From: Gimesia chilikensis
Lineage (GTDB): Bacteria; Planctomycetota; Planctomycetia; Planctomycetales; Planctomycetaceae
Assembly (NCBI RefSeq): GCF_007744075.1
Contig: NZ_CP036266.1
Coordinates: 1,203,001 to 1,267,000, forward strand
Length of the DNA stretch: 64,000 nucleotides
Reading direction: 5' to 3'
Shown: piece by piece, positions 29,212 to 37,975 of the stretch
Layout of the letters: every line of letters begins with the position of its first letter
Numbering within the stretch: the first letter of the stretch is position 1
Notes under the pieces: generated by a model
The model's database searches: none
Seen by the model: only the letters and a program-made list of their open reading frames with translations
What the model was told of the DNA's origin: nothing
Translations under genes and position numbers: made by a program

Positions 29212-29553
29212 ACGCTGGTCGTTGATTTTCGCTCGGCAATCTTTGCTGTTTCAATATTCTACAGGCGGTCTCAATGCGCGAAAATCGCCGATCGTCTGGT
29301 AATTCTTACATTGCCGATTTCAAATTAGAGAAACTGGCGAGATCTTACAGCCGCTATTTTCAGAAAAAACTGAACTTTTTCTTTCAAGAAGCCAAATTGC
29401 TGAAGCCGATAAATACTATGAGGTCGGGTCAAACCCGGTCTCTTGTTTGTTCAGCTCAATGGTTTTGATGATTGTCTGCGGGGTGTTTCCCCTGCCCGAG
29501 AGCGGAGTCTGTCGGTCAATTCATCAGCGAGTTCGAAATAGGAAGGATCCGCC
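29212..29553. other. Intergenic region after the HAD gene
   Basis: About 340 bases without a credible gene. It contains the hairpin at 29420-29442 and the strong AGGAAGGA ribosome site just before the small gene at 29554. Confidence 0.5.
29420..29451 (+). terminator. Candidate terminator hairpin
   Basis: GAGGTCGGGT (29420-29429) pairs with ACCCGGTCTC (29433-29442), using two G-U pairs, around a CAA loop, and is followed by TTGTTTGTT. It lies about 210 bases after the HAD stop. The core resembles the 19694 hairpin. Confidence 0.55.
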
Positions 29554-29772
29554 ATGCAACATCGGCTTCGTATATTCACGGGTGAAGAAGATACTCTCGA
29601 TCAGGCAGAAAGCCTGGTGAATGTTCGCTTTGGTGAAATTGCTGACGCTCTGGCTGAGGCAGTCTATTACCGCCGCACCTGGGTCTCTGATTTCTCAGAA
29701 GACGAAGTGAAAATTCCCGCAGATCTCTATGCAATTCTGACTGCATACAGTCATCTCCGTCCGGGCGCCTGA
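29554..29772 (+). CDS. Small protein of unknown function
   Basis: The 72-residue acidic protein (MQHRLRIFTGEEDTLDQAES) has no signal peptide or membrane helix and looks like a compact alpha/beta fold with a C-terminal helix. It is supported by a strong AGGAAGGA ribosome site and by the TGATG overlap with the next gene, which suggests translational coupling. I do not recognise a family. Confidence 0.65.
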   Translation: MQHRLRIFTGEEDTLDQAESLVNVRFGEIADALAEAVYYRRTWVSDFSEDEVKIPADLYAILTAYSHLRPGA

Positions 29773-30329
29773 TGGTCTCCCGACCTCTTTCCCAAAAGTT
29801 TCTGATCAGTGCGCTGGTGGTCTCAGGACTCTATCTGATCATTCTGGGAGCCCAGCGTTTTTATGAGCATTATCAGGTAAGGCAGATTGCGCTTGAGTTT
29901 GTGTCCGCCCTGGAAACAGGCAACCAGGCACGAATTCGCGCTCTGCTGACCCCTGATAAAGCCGATCTGGCCGACCAGCTCAAACAGGAATCTCAGGACA
30001 GCACGGCCCCGCTGGATTGTCGGGTACTGGATGTGAAAATCGAGGGTGGTGCAGCCCAGGTTCGCATTCAGATTCAAAAAGAGGGCTATGCCATCAAGCC
30101 TGACATTCATCTCTTAAAAAGTCAGACCGGAGTCTGGAAAGTCGCCTCCATCTCACAGGCAAAAGTCGACCCGCTCTGGTATGATCAGGAAAACCGGAAG
30201 TACCGGGAGGAACTGATCAAAGAGGGGGTTCCGCCTCAGGAAGTTCAAGGACGCGTGCTGGCAAAGGAACTGGCTCGTGCCCTGGATACGAGTGTGGAAG
30301 ACCCTGCTCAAGATTCGGCCACTCCCTGA
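29772..30329 (+). CDS. Membrane-anchored protein of unknown function (DUF4878/NTF2-like shape)
   Basis: The 185-residue product has one N-terminal hydrophobic helix (~9-28) and an external domain with a helix (YQVRQIALEFVSALETGNQ) followed by alternating beta strands, the general shape of NTF2/DUF4878-like lipoproteins. No catalytic residues stand out. The ATG overlaps the stop of the 72-residue gene. Downstream, the glycerate kinase gene begins 44 bases on, so all three may be one transcript. Confidence 0.65.
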   Translation: MVSRPLSQKFLISALVVSGLYLIILGAQRFYEHYQVRQIALEFVSALETGNQARIRALLTPDKADLADQLKQESQDSTAPLDCRVLDVKIEGGAAQVRIQIQKEGYAIKPDIHLLKSQTGVWKVASISQAKVDPLWYDQENRKYREELIKEGVPPQEVQGRVLAKELARALDTSVEDPAQDSATP

Positions 30330-30373
30330 AAATACAATAAGCTTGCCCGCCTGTTTACCCTGATGAGGTAGCC

Positions 30374-31732
30374 ATGTCTGAGATGACCTCTCTCGCCAAA
30401 CGTGCTCTGCAGATCTGGAAGAGCGGTGTCCGGGCCGTTGATTCCCAGTGCCTGGTCCGCCAGGCGATCCAGGTTTCGGACCAGGAACTCTCGATCTGTG
30501 GTCATAACTTTCCACTCGCAGGACACGAAAATCTGGTTGTCGTGGGAGCCGGTAAAGCGGGGTCCGGGATGGCGGCCGGAGTCGAAGCAGCTCTGGCCGG
30601 CTCTCCTCTGCTGGAACGTTGTCGCGGCTGGGTGAATGTTCCCGCTGACTGTGTCAGAAAACTCAGCAAAATCAATCTCTATCCCGCACGCCCTGCCAGT
30701 CTGAATGAGCCTACGCCGGAAGGCGTCTATGGATCGCGGCAGATTCTGAAAATGATCTCTCAGCTTCAACCGGATGATCTCTGCCTGGTGTTAATCTCGG
30801 GGGGCGGCAGTGCATTGTTGCCCGCTCCACTTCCGCCGGTGACACTGGAAGACAAACAGGCCGTCACGCGGCTGCTGATGTCGTCTGGAGCTACGATTCA
30901 GGAACTCAACTGTGTCCGCAAACAGATCTCCCAGGTGAAAGGAGGCCGTCTGGCGCAGGCTGCCACCTCCGGGACGGTGATCGCACTGATTATCTCTGAT
31001 GTCGTGGGAGATCCGCTGGATATCATTGCCTCGGGACCGACTGTAACAGACCCTGCAACCCCGGAAGAAGCGATCTGGGTTCTGGAACATTATGCCACGG
31101 ATCTGAACCTGGTTCCGAAGTCGGTCTGGCAGGTATTACGCGCGAACGAGGATGAACCCGAAGCGCGCAGGGCACAGCCACAGGCAAACGTCATCAACCA
31201 AATAATCGGCAGCAATGCGACTGCCCTGTCGGCTGCTGAGAACGCGGCCCGTAGTCTGGGTTATGAAGTCTACTCGCTGGGTTCGACGAATGAAGGGGTT
31301 GCTTCAGAAGTGGGTATCGATCTGGCCGAACTCTGTCTGAAGATTCGCAGTGGTCAGGGACCGGTAACGCGGCCTGCCTGTATTTTGAGTGGCGGTGAGC
31401 CAGTGGTCGATCTTTCCTCCACTCCGCGTCCCGGTAAAGGGGGACGCAATCAGGAAGTCGTTCTGGCTGCACTTCAAAGGCTCTGGGAAGAAGATTTGAC
31501 AGACGTCTGTCTGCTTTCAGGGGGCACCGATGGTGAAGATGGTCCGACCGATGCGGCCGGTGGAATCATTGATGCCCGTACCCAAAAGAAGGCGCAGGAG
31601 CTAGGGATGAACGTCGACGACTATCTGCAGACGCACAATGCCTATCCCTGCCTGTCGCAAATCGGGGGCTTGATCAAGACCGGAGCGACACAGACCAACG
31701 TCATGGATTTACGGGTCGCACTCATCGGTTAA
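30374..31732 (+). CDS. Glycerate 2-kinase (MOFRL family)
   Basis: The 452-residue protein belongs to the GckA/TtuD glycerate kinase family (DUF4147 plus MOFRL). It has VVGAGKAGSGMAAGVE near residue 55-70, VLISGGGSALLPAP near 140, the substrate loop CVRKQISQVKGGRLAQ and the C-terminal MOFRL block with LLSGGTDGEDGPTDAAGG. The enzyme phosphorylates D-glycerate, usually to 2-phosphoglycerate, feeding glycolysis. It converges on the HD-GYP gene with only four bases between stops. Confidence 0.92.
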   Translation: MSEMTSLAKRALQIWKSGVRAVDSQCLVRQAIQVSDQELSICGHNFPLAGHENLVVVGAGKAGSGMAAGVEAALAGSPLLERCRGWVNVPADCVRKLSKINLYPARPASLNEPTPEGVYGSRQILKMISQLQPDDLCLVLISGGGSALLPAPLPPVTLEDKQAVTRLLMSSGATIQELNCVRKQISQVKGGRLAQAATSGTVIALIISDVVGDPLDIIASGPTVTDPATPEEAIWVLEHYATDLNLVPKSVWQVLRANEDEPEARRAQPQANVINQIIGSNATALSAAENAARSLGYEVYSLGSTNEGVASEVGIDLAELCLKIRSGQGPVTRPACILSGGEPVVDLSSTPRPGKGGRNQEVVLAALQRLWEEDLTDVCLLSGGTDGEDGPTDAAGGIIDARTQKKAQELGMNVDDYLQTHNAYPCLSQIGGLIKTGATQTNVMDLRVALIG

Positions 31733-31736
31733 GGAG

Positions 31737-33089
31737 TTACACCGGCTGGCAAATGATACCTGCCTCAGAAGTTTCCGCAGCAGGCTGCAGATCATTCCGG
31801 GAGAGAGCACGCACGACGGTGAGATCATCGTGTGCCAGCAGATTGAGAATCGTCTCATTGTTGCTACCATCCAGCAGCTTGACGATCGGTGTGCCGTAGT
31901 GCTGTCGATTGGTACGTATCACCTGGGCCCGTTGACCGTTATTCAACTCGACCAGTGATCCGACCGGATAGAGTGAAATGGACTGCAGTAAAGCGCGAAC
32001 TGCCTGGACGTCAAGTTTGCCGTGGGCGGCGTCGAAAATCAGCTGTTCCGCAGCCTGGTAGGGCAGTAACCCTGGAGACAGTGCATGGTCCGAAACGAGA
32101 TTGATGTATTCATCGGCAACGGCGGCAATTTTGGACAGAGGATGAATCTGATTCCCCTGCTGCCCGCGCGGATAACCCGATCCATCACAGCGTTCGTGAA
32201 TCTGGTAAGCCACCATCCGGGAGACCATCGGAATTTCATGCAGCTGATTGAGCAGGTCGTAGGTGAGAATCGGATGTTTTTTCACTTCCAGTCGTTCGAG
32301 CTGGCTGGCAGGCTCGTGGCTCAGCGAAGTGCAGGCTGTGATTTTCTGCATGCCCACATCATGTAACAGGCAGCCGATGGAGAGCTGCGATAATGTATCG
32401 CGGTCCAGTCCCAACTGTGTGCCCATCGCCAGGGCCAGGCTCGACATCTGCAAGCCGTGTCTGCAGAGATTTCCATCCTCTACAGGTGCCGTCCCTTCCA
32501 GCACAAACAGGTCCAGATCATCAGACAGTTGTGCGAGAGAAACATCAGTCATGTTATTGAGCTGTGACATGCTGACACTGGTTGTGATCAGCAGCTGTTT
32601 GTAGATCTCCCCGGTCGCTTTGGTCAGTACTCGGAATTGTTCGTGGTATTTCGATTGCAGGGCAGGGACGTAGTCCGTGGTTTGAACCGGACTGACCTGG
32701 TGCAGGAAAGAACTGGTCTGAATCTGCCAGGGGGATCCTGCCTGTCGGGTTTCAGGCGCCTGACGCTTTCTGCTGGAAACGCTGGTGCGCAGTTGAGTCC
32801 GTCGGCGTTTGAGTCTTCGCGCCGACCCTGGTTCTGACTGCTGGCTTTCCCCTTCGGGAAGCATCAGATTGGACAGGTCCCGTTCGTGGACCCGCACGCT
32901 GCGGATACCACGCTTTTTCAGGCTTTCAATATATGCCTGAGTGATTTTCTTACCGCGGGCCAGCAGCAGGATGTTTTTTTCGGCTTCCGCCTCATAAATG
33001 GGAGCCTGCAGGGTAACCCCGATACGCAGGCGGTCAATATCCAGCGCGGTGTAAGGACTGTTTTTCTTGTCAGCAGCTTTTGAAACCAT
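31737..33089 (-). CDS. HD-GYP domain protein (c-di-GMP phosphodiesterase type)
   Basis: The 450-residue protein has an N-terminal ~55-residue domain (DIDRLRIGVTLQAPIYEAE...) of the kind found before HD-GYP domains, a basic linker (RRLKRRRTQLRTSVSSRKRQ) and a HD-GYP domain from ~215 to 385. The metal-binding HD is in CLLHDVGMQK, followed by HPILTYDLL and the signature HERCDGSGYPRG, so catalytic residues appear complete. It probably hydrolyses cyclic di-GMP or a related dinucleotide. There is no receiver domain. The C-terminal ~65 residues form a small beta-rich domain (VGSLVELNNGQRAQVIR). Confidence 0.9.
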   Translation of the reverse strand: MVSKAADKKNSPYTALDIDRLRIGVTLQAPIYEAEAEKNILLLARGKKITQAYIESLKKRGIRSVRVHERDLSNLMLPEGESQQSEPGSARRLKRRRTQLRTSVSSRKRQAPETRQAGSPWQIQTSSFLHQVSPVQTTDYVPALQSKYHEQFRVLTKATGEIYKQLLITTSVSMSQLNNMTDVSLAQLSDDLDLFVLEGTAPVEDGNLCRHGLQMSSLALAMGTQLGLDRDTLSQLSIGCLLHDVGMQKITACTSLSHEPASQLERLEVKKHPILTYDLLNQLHEIPMVSRMVAYQIHERCDGSGYPRGQQGNQIHPLSKIAAVADEYINLVSDHALSPGLLPYQAAEQLIFDAAHGKLDVQAVRALLQSISLYPVGSLVELNNGQRAQVIRTNRQHYGTPIVKLLDGSNNETILNLLAHDDLTVVRALSRNDLQPAAETSEAGIICQPV

Positions 33090-33339
33090 AGGATTGAGAC
33101 GCTGTTCTGATGCTTTCAGGTCAGGGGGGCTACGATCACAGTCGTGGCATGCGGAATGGCTGTCTGCGCATTCCTCCCCGTAGGGTCGCTAGCTTCATCA
33201 AAGCTATGTCAGGCGCAGCGAAGGACAAACGGGAAGATGCGAACAGGTACCAGATGCAGGCAGTTCGGCGTCAAAGATGAGGACTGTAGCAGTTGCAACG
33301 ATTGATCAGCGGCGTTGAAACGACACTGAGGGCCCGATT

Positions 33340-33960
33340 TCAGTTGCGTTCCTGCTGGTAGAGTGCGGTGAGGAACTCCTCGATGCTTTTGAACTTCTGG
33401 CCATCCTCGGCCATGGTCTCTACCTTGTCGCGGGCTTCGTTTGCGGAATATCCCAGACTGAGTAGCGCCTCGTAGGCTTCGCCGAAGACATCGGTCTGTG
33501 CTTCATCGGCAGGGAATTCCTTGGCGACAATCAGGGCAAACTTGGCCATCTTGCGGCGGAGCTTGGCGACGATCCGTTCTGCCACCGCGGGGCCGATGCC
33601 GGGGAGTGTCGTGAGTTGCTTGATGTCTTTTTCTTCGATCGCGGTGGCGACCTCTTTCACGGGACGCACCATGGCCCTTAGCGTTTTCTTGACGCCCACG
33701 CCATCCACCGAGCAGACCAGTTCAAAGAACTCCCGCTCCGCATGGCTCATGAAACCGATCATCCGCGGAGTCAGTCGCCCTTTCTGCGGGTTCCCCTCGA
33801 TGTATTCGATGGTTTTGAGACTGACCTCTTTACCGATCAGAGGTTGCAGCTGACGACGGACAAACTCGGGGATAAACACTTCATAGTCAAAGGCCCCCAC
33901 CGAGATGATCGCCTCGGTCAGACTCAGTTCGCTCAATTGGCCACGGATATTTGTAATCAT
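33340..33960 (-). CDS. ruvA: Holliday junction DNA helicase subunit RuvA
   Basis: RuvA binds four-way DNA junctions as a tetramer and loads RuvB. The 206-residue protein has the OB-fold N-terminus ([12 protein letters not shown]), helix-hairpin-helix motifs including [20 protein letters not shown] and the C-terminal RuvB-binding domain ([20 protein letters not shown]). It follows ruvC by 35 bases in the leftward operon ispF-cysS-ruvC-ruvA; ruvB is not in the window. Confidence 0.96.
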   Translation of the reverse strand: MITNIRGQLSELSLTEAIISVGAFDYEVFIPEFVRRQLQPLIGKEVSLKTIEYIEGNPQKGRLTPRMIGFMSHAEREFFELVCSVDGVGVKKTLRAMVRPVKEVATAIEEKDIKQLTTLPGIGPAVAERIVAKLRRKMAKFALIVAKEFPADEAQTDVFGEAYEALLSLGYSANEARDKVETMAEDGQKFKSIEEFLTALYQQERN

Positions 33961-33995
33961 GGGAATGCTGTTCTCAGGGGATAAGAGTGTTTAAT

Positions 33996-34526
33996 TCAGA
34001 AGCAGGCCACACGAATCGTATGGTAGTGACACAGCGCTGCTGCGAAGGCATCGGCGACGTCGTTCGGTTCCAGGATGGTTTTTAATCCGAGTTCGTTTTT
34101 GATCGCATGCTGCATCTGTTCTTTCGATGCACGGCCACTGCCCGTAATCAGGCGTTTGATCTGCGTGGGAGTGTAATGCACCACGGGGACGCCGGCGTCG
34201 TGGGCGGCAAACAGGATAGCGCCGCGCGCATGCGCCATGATGATCGAACTTTTGGGAAATTTGGGAGTCGTAAACACCTGCTCGATGACCATCACGTCAG
34301 GGCGATACTCGGCAATCACTTCCCGGATTCCCGAGGCAATTTCATGCACCCGCGCCGCGAGGTTCATCTCCTGGTTCGAACGGATGATGCCTCCCTCGCA
34401 CAGCACCGGACCCCGGGCCGACTGTTCCAGCAGGGCGTAACCCGTGCGGTTCAGGCCCGGGTCAATTCCCAGATACCGTGTGGCAGGTGTCAACTCTTCA
34501 TCATCCATTGTCGAGTTTGCCTTCAT
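33996..34526 (-). CDS. ruvC: Crossover junction endodeoxyribonuclease RuvC
   Basis: RuvC resolves Holliday junctions. The catalytic acidic residues are visible: D22 in GIDPGLNRTGY, the Glu in VMVIEQVF, and two Asp in NDVADAFAAALCHY. The 176-residue length is normal. An ATG at 34508 (MDDEEL) is an alternative start. It lies between cysS (42 bases) and ruvA (35 bases), in the classical ruvC-ruvA order. Confidence 0.96.
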   Translation of the reverse strand: MKANSTMDDEELTPATRYLGIDPGLNRTGYALLEQSARGPVLCEGGIIRSNQEMNLAARVHEIASGIREVIAEYRPDVMVIEQVFTTPKFPKSSIIMAHARGAILFAAHDAGVPVVHYTPTQIKRLITGSGRASKEQMQHAIKNELGLKTILEPNDVADAFAAALCHYHTIRVACF

Positions 34527-34568
34527 ATGTGCTCAAACGACTCCGTTCGAAACAGGTGCCCGGCGGAA

Positions 34569-36125
34569 TTACCCCCGCCGCCACAAACTGCCTTCGGGAC
34601 GGTCTTCCACAGTGATCTGGCAGGCAGCCAGTCCATCGCGGATTTTGTCGGCAATGTCCCAATTCTTGTTGGTGCGGGCATCCTTGCGGATATCGATGAT
34701 CAGCTCCATCAACTGGTTGACCAGACCATCGTCGGCTCCCTGTTCTTTCACGGGGGCTTTGCGGAAGACGCCCAGCAGATTGGAGAGCTCTTTCAACAGG
34801 CAGGCACCTGTTTTGAGAGCGGCAACCATCTGCTCGTTATCTTTGCCGGGACCGTCCAGTTTCTGTTCGTGGATCAACGCGTTTAATGCGGAACGCAGTT
34901 CAAACAGGACGCCGATTGCACCGCTGGTGTTGAAATCGTCGTCCATCGCTTCCCAGAACCGCTGGCGGAGTTCAGCCAGCTGCTGGAAGTATTCGCCCGG
35001 CTCCCCTTCCAGCGTGACAGATTCGTCCCGCTTCTGGGCAGTTGCCAGGTCATAGAAGCTTTCGCCAGTGATTCGCTCAAATGTTTCAAAGAACCGATAA
35101 AAGCCTTCCATGCCCTTGCCGGTTTCACTGATGTTTTCATCGCTGAAGGCAATCGGGCTGCGGTAATGCGTGGAGAGCAGGAACAGACGCACGATTTCGG
35201 GGGGATGCACCGCGAACAGTTCTTTCACGGAAGCGGCTCCCTTGGAACCGGAGAGCTTATCGGCTTCCTGTGCCTGCTGATCGACGACCACGTCTCCGTG
35301 ACGATCGTGCTGACCACCGACTTTGCCGGCTGCATCGCTGGCCTGCATCAGACCATTGTGCACCCAGTAACGCACGTACGTCTTACCGGTGCAGCATTCG
35401 GACTGGGCTCGTTCGTTTTCATGATGGGGAAACATCAGGTCCAGACCGCCGCCATGAATGTCGAAAGAATCACCCAGCAGTTTGCGGCTCATCGCGGAAC
35501 ATTCGATGTGCCAGCCGGGGCGACCGGGACCCCAGGGGCTGTCCCACGCCGGTTCACCCGGACGCGATTTCTTCCACAGAGCGAAGTCAGCCGGATTCTT
35601 TTTCTTGTCGTTGGCTTCCACACGGGTGCCGGCAATCATCTCTTCGATCTTCCGACCACTCAGGCATCCGTAGTTGTTGTCTGACTCCGCTGAAAAATAG
35701 ACATCGCCGTCCAGCGGGTAAGCGTTCCCCTGGTCGATCAGCGTCTGGATGATTTCCAGCATCGCGTCGATGTAGTCGGTTGCTTTGGGGAAATCGGTGA
35801 TGGTATCAATGCCCATTGTTTCCAGGTTATCGAAGTAATCCTGGGTCATCTCGGCCGCCAGCTTTTCAACCGAAATGTTCTTTTCGGCTGCCCGATTGAT
35901 CAGCTTGTCATCAATGTCCGTGATGTTGTTGACGAACTTGACTTCATAACCGTTGTACTTCAGGTAACGGGCGATGGTGTCGATGATCACCGGGCCGACC
36001 ATGTGACCGATGTGCGAATGCTTGTAAACCGTGGGGCCGCAGAGATAAATGCCGACCTTCCCTGGTTTGATCGTCTGGAAATCTTCTTTTTTGCGACTCA
36101 GCGTGTTGTAAATTCTTAGCGTCAT
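34569..36125 (-). CDS. cysS: Cysteinyl-tRNA synthetase
   Basis: Class I synthetase for tRNA-Cys, 518 residues. HIGH is at 38-41, and the zinc site includes C29 (IYLCGPTVY), the Cys in WHIECSAMS and the His/Glu in FPHHENERAQ. The second signature, normally KMSKS, reads KLSGSKG, preceded by an Asp/Gln-rich insertion (KVGGQHDRHGDVVVDQQAQE). The catalytic second Lys position is shifted, probably a lineage variant and not damage, since the rest of the protein is intact. The gene lies in the ispF-cysS-ruvC-ruvA operon. Confidence 0.95.
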   Translation of the reverse strand: MTLRIYNTLSRKKEDFQTIKPGKVGIYLCGPTVYKHSHIGHMVGPVIIDTIARYLKYNGYEVKFVNNITDIDDKLINRAAEKNISVEKLAAEMTQDYFDNLETMGIDTITDFPKATDYIDAMLEIIQTLIDQGNAYPLDGDVYFSAESDNNYGCLSGRKIEEMIAGTRVEANDKKKNPADFALWKKSRPGEPAWDSPWGPGRPGWHIECSAMSRKLLGDSFDIHGGGLDLMFPHHENERAQSECCTGKTYVRYWVHNGLMQASDAAGKVGGQHDRHGDVVVDQQAQEADKLSGSKGAASVKELFAVHPPEIVRLFLLSTHYRSPIAFSDENISETGKGMEGFYRFFETFERITGESFYDLATAQKRDESVTLEGEPGEYFQQLAELRQRFWEAMDDDFNTSGAIGVLFELRSALNALIHEQKLDGPGKDNEQMVAALKTGACLLKELSNLLGVFRKAPVKEQGADDGLVNQLMELIIDIRKDARTNKNWDIADKIRDGLAACQITVEDRPEGSLWRRG

Positions 36126-36169
36126 ATTCCTGGATACCTGAATTTCTTCCTGTTCTCAAAAAACGAGTT

Positions 36170-36676
36170 CTAACGTCGCAGCAGAACGACAGCGTCGGCG
36201 GTCATTGCTTCCTGTCTTCCGACCGGTCCGACCCGTTCTCCCGTTTTGGCTTTAATGTTGACCTGTTGTGTGTCGAGCTGCAGTGTCTCTGCAACCGACT
36301 GGCGTATTTGTGGCTTATAGCTGGCTAGTTTAGGACGTTCCGCCGAAATTGTGCAATCCAGGTTTATGATTTGCCAGCCGGCCTGCTGAACTTCTGCAAA
36401 GGCAGCCTGCAACAGTTTCCGGGAATCGGCGCCTTTCCACTGGGGATCGGTATTGGGGAACATCTCGCCGATATCCCCCAGACCGGCTGCTCCCAACAGG
36501 GCATCGGTGATTGCATGCAGCAGAACATCCGCATCACTGTGTCCAACCAGACCCAGTTCAAAATCAATTTCCACCCCTCCCAGGATCAGCGGATATTCCG
36601 CCTGCAGACGATGACAGTCCTGGCCATAACCGACACGCAGGTCGGGCAGCTGTTCCTTAAGAGATTGAGTAGCCAT
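36170..36676 (-). CDS. ispF: 2-C-methyl-D-erythritol 2,4-cyclodiphosphate synthase
   Basis: IspF makes the cyclic diphosphate intermediate of the non-mevalonate isoprenoid pathway. The 168-residue protein has the metal ligands D20 and H22 in GYGQDCHRL and H54 in HSDADVLLHAITDALLGAAG, plus IKAKTGERVG near the C-terminus. It is the first gene of the operon with cysS, ruvC and ruvA; pairing with cysS is common in bacteria. Isoprenoids are also needed by the quinone genes at 44-47 kb. Confidence 0.96.
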   Translation of the reverse strand: MATQSLKEQLPDLRVGYGQDCHRLQAEYPLILGGVEIDFELGLVGHSDADVLLHAITDALLGAAGLGDIGEMFPNTDPQWKGADSRKLLQAAFAEVQQAGWQIINLDCTISAERPKLASYKPQIRQSVAETLQLDTQQVNIKAKTGERVGPVGRQEAMTADAVVLLRR

Positions 36677-37006
36677 GAGTTTTGTTCGCAGTTCTGGTTA
36701 GAAATCGAACCGGTTTCACCAAATAAACTGTTCGGTTGAATATCGTTTTCGGTTCGAGGCGTGAAAGCACGCAGATCATAGCTGGAGCTGTCAAACAAGG
36801 CAATATGAGCCGGTGCTGAGAAAGACTTCCTGCTGTATTGTCCCTAGGAAAAAAACGTTTTTCGTCATCTGAGCAGCCACAGACAGCATTCTCCAATTTC
36901 AAATTGACATAAATCCTGAATAGTAATAGACTCCCCATCCCTTCCCGTCCATCGGACAACAGCATCTCTGCGTTCTTCGCTCTCAACCAGATCTCTGACC
37001 CTTTCC
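36677..37006. other. Divergent intergenic region (ispF / lipoprotein gene)
   Basis: About 330 bases with no gene. It carries the lipoprotein promoter candidate described separately and should hold the ispF operon promoter on the other strand, which I could not identify with confidence. Confidence 0.45.
36904..36932 (+). promoter_or_regulatory. Candidate promoter of the lipoprotein gene
   Basis: TTGACA (36904-36909), a 17-base spacer and TAGACT (36927-36932) form a strong-looking sigma70-type promoter giving a ~65-base leader before the ATG at 37007. Confidence 0.5.
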
Positions 37007-37891
37007 ATGAAGTTAGTATCCCTTAAATTCTGTTTACTGTTTCTCACACTGGCCTGGCTGGCTCTGTTGATTACCGGCTGCGCGCTGATGCGTGAAGGGG
37101 CCGTACTGGGATTGGGTAAGTATACGGAAACGAACACCGTCAACAAGCTCCCATCCATACCCGTCTCACAGGACGCGATGCAGGTGGAAATTGTGTTCGT
37201 CGAACGTCCGGTGACCGATCCGCTGCTCGGGTCTGCCCTCTGGAACGAAGTCGATGAAATCGGTGCGATTCAACTGACCGACCAGGAAAAACTGAACCAG
37301 AACGGTTTGCGGGTCGGCCACGTAAGCTCGGTGCCTCCGATGGCACTGCAGACGCTCTTGGGATTGAAATCACATTTCGGCGGTATCAAGAAGGAAGAAG
37401 AATCGCTGCTGCTCTCCGGTAGACGGCTGATGCTGCGATCCGGGGTACCCACTGATATTCAGACCAGCGAGCTGTTTGACAAGTGCACGCTGAATCTGAT
37501 CACAGACGACGATGAAGAGCCCCTCGAGGTCAAAGAATTCGAACAGGCCCGCTGTGTGTTCCGCGTCAAAGCACATAAAATGCAGGATGGCTGGGCCCGG
37601 TTGGAGTTTACACCCGAGGTCCACTACGGTGCGCAACAGCTCAGGCGCACCGCTACCAATATTGGCTGGCAGCTGGAAAACCGACAGAATACCAGCCCAC
37701 TCTATAATCAGAAGTTCGAAGTCACACTGAATGTCGGCGAAATGGCCATCATTACTGCCACCGACGATGTTCCCGCCAACTCAGCCGGCCGACTCTTCTT
37801 CCGTGGCGAAGGATCAAAGGAAGACATCCAGAAAATCCTCGTAGTCCGCCTGGCCAACATGTCCAAAATGGATGTGACCCGCTCTAAATAA
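37007..37891 (+). CDS. Predicted lipoprotein of unknown function
   Basis: The 294-residue product has a signal sequence with a lipobox (LLITGCALM, Cys near residue 25), so the mature protein should be lipid-anchored. The mature part is a mixed alpha/beta sequence with no motif I can name; the C-terminal third (VTLNVGEMAIITATDDVP) has a secretin-like or pilus-assembly flavour, but this is not enough to assign it. It stands alone between the ispF operon and the aldolase gene, facing the aldolase gene across a terminator. Confidence 0.75.
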   Translation: MKLVSLKFCLLFLTLAWLALLITGCALMREGAVLGLGKYTETNTVNKLPSIPVSQDAMQVEIVFVERPVTDPLLGSALWNEVDEIGAIQLTDQEKLNQNGLRVGHVSSVPPMALQTLLGLKSHFGGIKKEEESLLLSGRRLMLRSGVPTDIQTSELFDKCTLNLITDDDEEPLEVKEFEQARCVFRVKAHKMQDGWARLEFTPEVHYGAQQLRRTATNIGWQLENRQNTSPLYNQKFEVTLNVGEMAIITATDDVPANSAGRLFFRGEGSKEDIQKILVVRLANMSKMDVTRSK

Positions 37892-37903
37892 CTTCTGCGG
37901 CGA

Positions 37904-37942
37904 TAAAAAAAGTGAGCTGCCCCGCCTGGAGACAGCTCACTT
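37904..37942 (-). terminator. Intrinsic terminator of the aldolase gene
   Basis: AAGTGAGCTG (37911-37920) pairs perfectly with CAGCTCACTT (37933-37942) and an A-run at about 37906-37912 gives the U-tract on the - strand, just past the leftward aldolase stop at 37976. The lipoprotein gene ends on the other side. Confidence 0.9.
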
Positions 37943-37975
37943 GATATCAGCATTTTACGCTTTCGGCTTGTAGGA

